Shown here: piece after piece, positions 33,765-37,280 of the stretch
Layout: every line of letters begins with the position of its first letter
How positions within the stretch are numbered: the first letter of the stretch is position 1
NCBI GenBank assembly: GCA_016213785.1
Contig: JACQZQ010000068.1
Location: 1-37,280, forward strand
Direction: 5' to 3'
DNA length: 37,280 bases
Source: Acidobacteriota bacterium
Lineage (GTDB): Bacteria; Acidobacteriota; Blastocatellia; Chloracidobacteriales; JADJPF01
Translations under genes and position numbers: made by a program
Notes under the pieces: model-generated
What the model was told of the DNA's origin: nothing
Database searches by the model: none
Seen by the model: only the letters and a program-made list of their open reading frames with translations

Positions 33765-36014
33765 CTAATATCTATAGCTATAAGGATTATTCTTAGCGAT
33801 AAGCTTGCTAGCTTCATCATCTGAGAGGTTTTCTATCTGTTCAAATAAACTATCAAGTCTGCTATTAGTTTTTGGGGTTTCGACTTCCTGCTTAATGATA
33901 TTTTGAGGAGTTTTAGTAATTGTAGAGAGGCTTATATTTTCATAAATGTAGTCAGTAGCTTTATTTAAGGTGGGATAATCCCAGGTTATTGTTGGAGGTA
34001 TAGGAAACCCTAATACATCTTCTAAGTCTTGAGCCATTGTTACACCTGCAAGTGAGTCAAAACCGTAATGGGTAAATTCCTTGTCCATTTGGATATCTTT
34101 AATCTCAATACCGGTTTTTTTACTTGTCCATTCTTTTATCCATTGTTTTATAAAGTCTTTTGAAACGATATTATTTTCTTTTGAAACTGTATTAATAAAT
34201 TTCTTAGACGTGCTATCAATAAGAGTTGAGACAGGCATTTTAGCAGCAAGATTATCTAGATAATTATTAACATCCAAATTAGAAGTTAAATGACATTCTG
34301 ATGTCCAAGCTGCGATTTGGCTTAAAGCCCCTTCTAAGAATAATTTATGGCAAGCCCTACGTTGAAGCTTACCACTAGAAGTTTTACAAATAGTACCTTG
34401 TTCAATTAATACAATTGCACGGATTTCAACCTGGAATTCATTAACTATTTCAAAATGTATAGACTCTAACAATGCATTTATTTTAAGCTCTTTAAGGCTT
34501 TTACTATCAACTTCAGCAACTATTACTATTTTTTCTTCTTCATTTATTTCTATAGAAAATGCAATTACACAACCTGGTCTAATTGCTTGATGAACTTCTT
34601 CTACTTTCTTTTCTATATCTTGGGGGTAAAGATTTCTACCTCTTACTATGATTAAATCTTTGTATCTGCCAGTAATAAATAGTTCATTGTTATATATAAA
34701 GCCAAGATCCCCTGTTCTTAACCAACTATTAGAATCACCTATAATATTAGCTTGAAATATCTTTTTACTTAGTTCACTATGACCCCAATAGCCTTTTGTC
34801 ACTAAAGCCCCTGAAAGCCATATTTCTCCAATACCACTAGGAACTTGAGCAAAAGTTTCTGAGTTAACAATATTAACAGCACAAATATCTGTTATTGGCC
34901 CACAACCAACAATTTTTACCGAGTCCTCATCTGTAGCTAACAAGACTTTTTTTTGCTCAAGAGCTTGTTTTGAAAGCGTTAGGACAGTTGGTTGCCCAAC
35001 AACAGGAGGCTTTAGAGTCACTTGTAAAGTGTTTTCAGCTAAACCAAAACCTGGACACATTGCACTAGCACGAAAACCCACTGCCCCAAATTTATGTTGA
35101 AACTTATCCATTGTTTCTGCTCTAACAGGTTCAGCAGCATTAATTGATACTTCAAGACAAGATAAGTCTAGGTTTTTCAAAGTTTGTTCATCTACTTTGC
35201 GAAGACATAAATCATATCCAAAGTTTGGCGAAGCCGCAGCCGTTCCTCTAAAATGGCTAATTGCTTTAAGCCATCGAGAAGGTTTTTGTAAAAAGGCTGT
35301 TGGAGACATAAACGTGCAAGGAATTGCCCCCACAACAGGTGTCATTAATCCCCAAATTAACCCTAGATCATGATAAATAGGAAGCCAAGAAATATGATGA
35401 GCCTTCTCAAAGTTGTAAGATAAATGTTCTAAAAAATTTAAACAAGATACTACTAAATTATTATGAGTAACCATTACTCCTTTAGGATCACCTGTAGAGC
35501 CTGATGTATATTGCAAATAAGCTAAATCTTCAGATTTTGGGTGACATTCTTTCCACTCTTGAGGAGTGGTGCTAATCATATCTGTAGCAATCCATTGCAA
35601 ATGTTTTAATCCATTAACTTGAGTACATAAGGGTTCAGCCGCTTCTAATAAATCAGCACTTGTTAAAACTACTTTTGCACTAGCATCTAATACAATAGCT
35701 TGAAGGCGAGGTAAAGTCCGGTTAATACGATTATTCTCAGGAGAAAAGCCAGGCACAGCAATAACGCCTGCTGCAAAACAAGCATATATTGCAATAACAA
35801 AATCTAGCCCTGGGCTATAAAGCAATAAAGCTCTATCGCCTACTTGAGCCTGTCTCTGTAGTGTAGCCGCCACAGCCCTTACTCTATTTGCCAACTCTAG
35901 CCAAGTAATTTCAAATTGCGGGCCTGTAATATCTCCTGTTTCTAAAAATCTGTATGCTAAGTTTTGCGGTTTAGAAATAGAGTTTTTCCAAAGAAATTCC
36001 AATAAATTATGCAT
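33765..36014 (-). CDS. Fatty acyl-AMP ligase fused to an acyl carrier protein (FAAL-ACP starter unit)
   Basis: 749 aa. Residues about 1-580 form an acyl-adenylating enzyme: P-loop [16 protein letters not shown] at 169-184, a FAAL-like SPNFGYDLCLRK near 265, RTGDLGF, and the C-terminal catalytic Lys549 in SSGKLQRRACH. The sequence fits fatty acyl-AMP ligases better than acyl-CoA ligases. An ACP follows with Ser654 in YGFDSLAGV. The C-terminal tail (LDSLFEQIENLSDDEASKLI) resembles the short docking segments after ACPs in other PKS starter proteins. It should activate a free fatty acid with ATP and load it on its ACP for KS1 of gene A, 36 bp downstream. The start ATG (36012-36014) has AGGAAG (complement of 36022-36027) 7 nt upstream. 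As first gene of the operon it probably sits behind the promoter. Chain length of the fatty acid cannot be read from the sequence. Confidence 0.94.
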   Translation of the reverse strand: MHNLLEFLWKNSISKPQNLAYRFLETGDITGPQFEITWLELANRVRAVAATLQRQAQVGDRALLLYSPGLDFVIAIYACFAAGVIAVPGFSPENNRINRTLPRLQAIVLDASAKVVLTSADLLEAAEPLCTQVNGLKHLQWIATDMISTTPQEWKECHPKSEDLAYLQYTSGSTGDPKGVMVTHNNLVVSCLNFLEHLSYNFEKAHHISWLPIYHDLGLIWGLMTPVVGAIPCTFMSPTAFLQKPSRWLKAISHFRGTAAASPNFGYDLCLRKVDEQTLKNLDLSCLEVSINAAEPVRAETMDKFQHKFGAVGFRASAMCPGFGLAENTLQVTLKPPVVGQPTVLTLSKQALEQKKVLLATDEDSVKIVGCGPITDICAVNIVNSETFAQVPSGIGEIWLSGALVTKGYWGHSELSKKIFQANIIGDSNSWLRTGDLGFIYNNELFITGRYKDLIIVRGRNLYPQDIEKKVEEVHQAIRPGCVIAFSIEINEEEKIVIVAEVDSKSLKELKINALLESIHFEIVNEFQVEIRAIVLIEQGTICKTSSGKLQRRACHKLFLEGALSQIAAWTSECHLTSNLDVNNYLDNLAAKMPVSTLIDSTSKKFINTVSKENNIVSKDFIKQWIKEWTSKKTGIEIKDIQMDKEFTHYGFDSLAGVTMAQDLEDVLGFPIPPTITWDYPTLNKATDYIYENISLSTITKTPQNIIKQEVETPKTNSRLDSLFEQIENLSDDEASKLIAKNNPYSYRY

Positions 36015-36220
36015 AATTAAACTTCCTATAAATCTATATTTTTTATTAATTGTTATAATTTAACCTGCAAAGAAGTGGTGAAAACGCCCACTAGGGGAAA
36101 GTTTAGCGTTAAGGGGTAGAGTACAAAAGTTAAAAATTAAGTAGTTGCAATCTAGTTTCTATAAGAGGTACTTCTAGTCGCTAAAGTGTGTATATATAGC
36201 AGTTTCCATAAATACAAAAT

Positions 36221-36233
36221 ACGATATAATCGT
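36221..36233. promoter_or_regulatory. Operator-like palindrome ACGAT-ATA-ATCGT
   Basis: Perfect 5-bp arms around a 3-bp centre, about 210 bp upstream of the FAAL start, overlapping a TATAAT on the plus strand and the candidate minus-strand -10. The position fits a repressor or activator site for the operon. The regulator is unknown, and a 5-bp-arm palindrome in AT-rich DNA can arise by chance. Confidence 0.3.
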
Positions 36234-36341
36234 TTATAAATTTAATCAAAAAGTAAAAAGAAAAATTTAAAAGAAGGTTAAAGCGAGGCTATTTTGCACA
36301 AAGTTTTTCAAACATATAAGTCTTTTGTTGGTGTTTATTGT

Positions 36342-36430
36342 GTTGAGAAAATAGGTTGTGTTTCAATAAAATTGATATATCTTTTTGGTTATTAAACAAT
36401 TCTCTTAATAGCACGACCTATTTTCTTAAT
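36342..36430 (+). repeat. Long imperfect inverted repeat, 21-bp stem with about 47-nt loop
   Basis: Positions 36342-36362 pair with 36410-36430. The core arm is AGAAAATAGGT, matched exactly by ACCTATTTTCT. As a plus-strand RNA all 21 positions pair, four of them G-U. On the minus strand the same four positions would be C-A mismatches. The loop can form a small inner stem (AATTG 36370-36374 with CAATT 36397-36401). It lies 21 bp past the stop of the small minus-strand gene. It could be a structured plus-strand RNA, a miniature mobile element with terminal inverted repeats, or an atypical terminator; no target-site duplication or U-tract was recognised. Confidence 0.6.
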
Positions 36431-36444
36431 CTTTTCTGGAAAAG
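36431..36444. repeat. Short perfect inverted repeat CTTTTC-TG-GAAAAG
   Basis: Six-bp arms with a 2-nt centre, starting 7 bp past the stop codon of the small minus-strand gene and abutting the longer stem at 36342-36430. It might help end that transcript, but it is AT-rich, has too short a loop for an RNA hairpin without melting the inner pairs, and has no clear U-tract. Confidence 0.25.
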
Positions 36445-36450
36445 AACTAA

Positions 36451-36708
36451 TTAATATAACTCTGAGTTTTTTTCTTTTGTTGATTTTTCAAGTTCTGCTG
36501 CAACTCTTTCAATTTCTACTAACCAATCATAGATCATTTGTAAATTAGGTAATGATTCTTCAGAAACATTATAAAAAGTAAAATCTCTGGCTGGTGGCAT
36601 ACTGTGATTAGAGTTTGTTAATTTATTTAGTGCTGTTTTAGTCTTTCGTTCTGTTGAATTCAAGAAATACAATATTTCCCTCATTGCATATTTTGATTTG
36701 TTATCCAT
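36451..36708 (-). CDS. Small hypothetical protein, 85 aa
   Basis: The ATG (36706-36708) is preceded by GGAGG (complement of 36713-36717) with a 4-nt gap, the strongest ribosome binding site in the window, which supports a real gene. The product is hydrophilic and probably mostly helical: an N-terminal helix rich in Lys/Arg (KYAMREILYFLNSTERK), a central Pro/Phe-containing segment (MPPARDFTFY), and a C-terminal amphipathic helix (YDWLVEIERVAAELEKS). No signal peptide, membrane segment, DNA-binding motif or catalytic signature is recognisable, and the family is unknown. It points the same way as the FAAL operon but lies 436 bp upstream, with a stem structure between, so it is probably a separate transcript. 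Confidence 0.75.
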   Translation of the reverse strand: MDNKSKYAMREILYFLNSTERKTKTALNKLTNSNHSMPPARDFTFYNVSEESLPNLQMIYDWLVEIERVAAELEKSTKEKNSELY

Positions 36709-36917
36709 TTATCCTCCATAAAATTAAATCCTTATATAATTAAAATATAAATTTATTTAGCTTACATAGTATCTAACCAACACTGTTTAGTGTAAGTAGT
36801 ACTTCCTTACTTATAACTATCTTGATCAAAAATACATACTTACTTTTTCTTCGTATTTTATGATAGGATCATAGGGAAAGCTAACCATCTTTTTTATCTA
36901 CTACCATTAATCAAGTT
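36709..36917. promoter_or_regulatory. Divergent intergenic region with palindromes
   Basis: 209 bp separate the two divergently read small genes, so promoters for both should be here. It is very AT-rich. Symmetric elements: AAGTA-G-TACTT (36794-36804), TTGATCAA (36822-36829) and TATGAT-AGG-ATCATA (36859-36873). The last contains a -10-like TATGAT on the plus strand, about 50 bp before the next ATG. No well-spaced -35 box was identified. Confidence 0.4.
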
Positions 36918-37148
36918 ATGACTACCCCGTTAGCCCTTTGGCAAGAAAAAAAACAATATTTAGAATACCAATTAGCTATTACTTCTGATGCTAGCCAAAT
37001 GTATACACTACGTAAGCAAATACAAGAGTGTGAAACAGAAATTGCTAGACTACAATCTAAAGCTACTCAAGAGCAAGCAATAATGCCATTTAGACAAGGA
37101 GCAATCACTAGTTCCACTGTTGCTTTTATTATAATCAAAGAATTATAG
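36918..37148 (+). CDS. Small coiled-coil protein, 76 aa, resembling effector-associated coiled-coil modules
   Basis: Residues about 6-48 form a predicted amphipathic coiled coil (LWQEKKQYLEYQLAITSDAS, then LRKQIQECETEIARLQ). The pattern of a leucine-rich helix, an AI-x-SDxxQ turn and a LxKQIxEC helix resembles short segments often found at one end of multidomain cyanobacterial and other bacterial conflict or signalling proteins. That is a memory-based family resemblance, not a search result. The last 25 residues (from QAIMPFRQG) show no recognised domain. The protein is therefore stand-alone or the remnant of a larger one. No clear Shine-Dalgarno sequence precedes the ATG. It is divergent from the 85-aa gene and not obviously part of the PKS pathway. 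Confidence 0.65.
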   Translation: MTTPLALWQEKKQYLEYQLAITSDASQMYTLRKQIQECETEIARLQSKATQEQAIMPFRQGAITSSTVAFIIIKEL

Positions 37149-37220
37149 TATTTAACCAAAAAGATGAGAATTTGAAAAAGTTTTATGGTAGTATGTAAGA
37201 AAACTTAAGGAAAAAGAAAA

Positions 37221-37280
37221 ATGAGAGTAAAAGTAGAAGAAGCAAATAAGCTAGATAAATATTTGGAGAATAGAGAAAAA
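37221..37280 (+). CDS. Start of an unidentified gene, 3' truncated by window edge
   Basis: ATG at 37221 opens a frame that runs to the window end without a stop, giving 20 residues starting MRVKVEEANKLDKYLE. A good Shine-Dalgarno sequence, AAGGA at 37207-37211, lies 9 nt upstream, and the gene begins 72 bp after the stop of the coiled-coil gene on the same strand. Too little is visible to name a family; the visible part is hydrophilic and helix-prone. Confidence 0.5.
   Translation, partial: MRVKVEEANKLDKYLENREK

Larger units (their letters stand above)
36015..36450 (-). promoter_or_regulatory. Intergenic leader of the PKS/NRPS operon, presumed promoter region
   Basis: 436 bp without a credible gene lie between the FAAL start and the stop of the next minus-strand gene. 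The operon promoter should be here, but no convincing -35/-10 pair was found. A candidate on the minus strand is TTGATT (complement of 36244-36249) with TATATC 16 nt downstream. Also present are a 13-bp palindrome (36221-36233), a short AGTGG/CCACT inverted repeat (36074-36092) and the long stem at 36342-36430. The untranslated leader would be about 200 nt if this promoter is right. Confidence 0.35.

Noticed and set aside
36074-36184. Short inverted repeats AGTGG/CCACT and TTTAGCG/CGCTAAA upstream of the FAAL gene
   Set aside because: Five to seven base arms with mismatched flanks are within chance expectation; not called as operators.
37172-37197. Possible promoter (TTGAAA ... TATGTA) before the gene at 37221
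   Set aside because: The spacing is only 14 nt and no better -10 box lies at 16-18 nt; too weak to annotate.

Overview
The window is almost entirely a modular PKS/NRPS biosynthetic locus in AT-rich DNA (roughly a third to two fifths G+C by eye). Low G+C, multi-kilobase cis-AT type I PKS genes, a fatty acyl-AMP ligase starter and a small coiled-coil protein of a kind common in cyanobacteria suggest a cyanobacterium or another PKS-rich Gram-negative lineage (some Acidobacteriota are alternatives). No rRNA, tRNA or housekeeping gene is present to settle this.
Layout. At the left edge (1-1462, + strand) is the 3' end of a PKS gene: end of an AT, ACP, thioesterase. It converges, with only 59 bp between stop codons, on a three-gene minus-strand operon read right to left: a FAAL-ACP gene (36014-33765), PKS gene A (33728-17490, 5412 aa, three modules) and PKS-NRPS gene B (17493-1522, 5323 aa, two PKS modules plus a C-C'-A-PCP-TE NRPS module). 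A and B overlap by the four bases ATGA. Right of the operon come a 436-bp intergenic region with a long inverted repeat, a small minus-strand hypothetical gene (36708-36451), a 209-bp divergent intergenic region with palindromes, a small plus-strand coiled-coil gene (36918-37148), and the first codons of another plus-strand gene that leaves the window (37221-).
How the genes work together (inference from domain order). FAAL loads a fatty acid onto its own ACP. Module 1 (methylmalonyl-type AT, KR) makes an alpha-methyl-beta-hydroxy unit; module 2 (malonyl, DH-KR) an alkene; module 3 (methylmalonyl-type, DH-ER-KR) a saturated methyl-branched unit; module 4 (malonyl, DH-KR) an alkene if its unusual DH works; module 5 (methylmalonyl-type, DH-KR) an alpha-methyl alkene. 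The NRPS module has the ten-residue specificity code DFWNIGMVHK, a known threonine code, so the chain should be capped with Thr and released by the terminal TE as an acid or, via the module 1 hydroxyl, as a 15-membered lipodepsipeptide lactone. The plus-strand PKS has its own TE, so it either makes a second product or belongs to a neighbouring pathway.
Most unusual points: a second, degenerate condensation-like domain between C and A in the NRPS module; modules assembled as a mosaic of two AT/DH lineages with near-identical DNA tracts; a DH that lacks the conserved proline; and a 21-bp imperfect stem at 36342-36430 whose imperfections are all G-U pairs in one RNA orientation.
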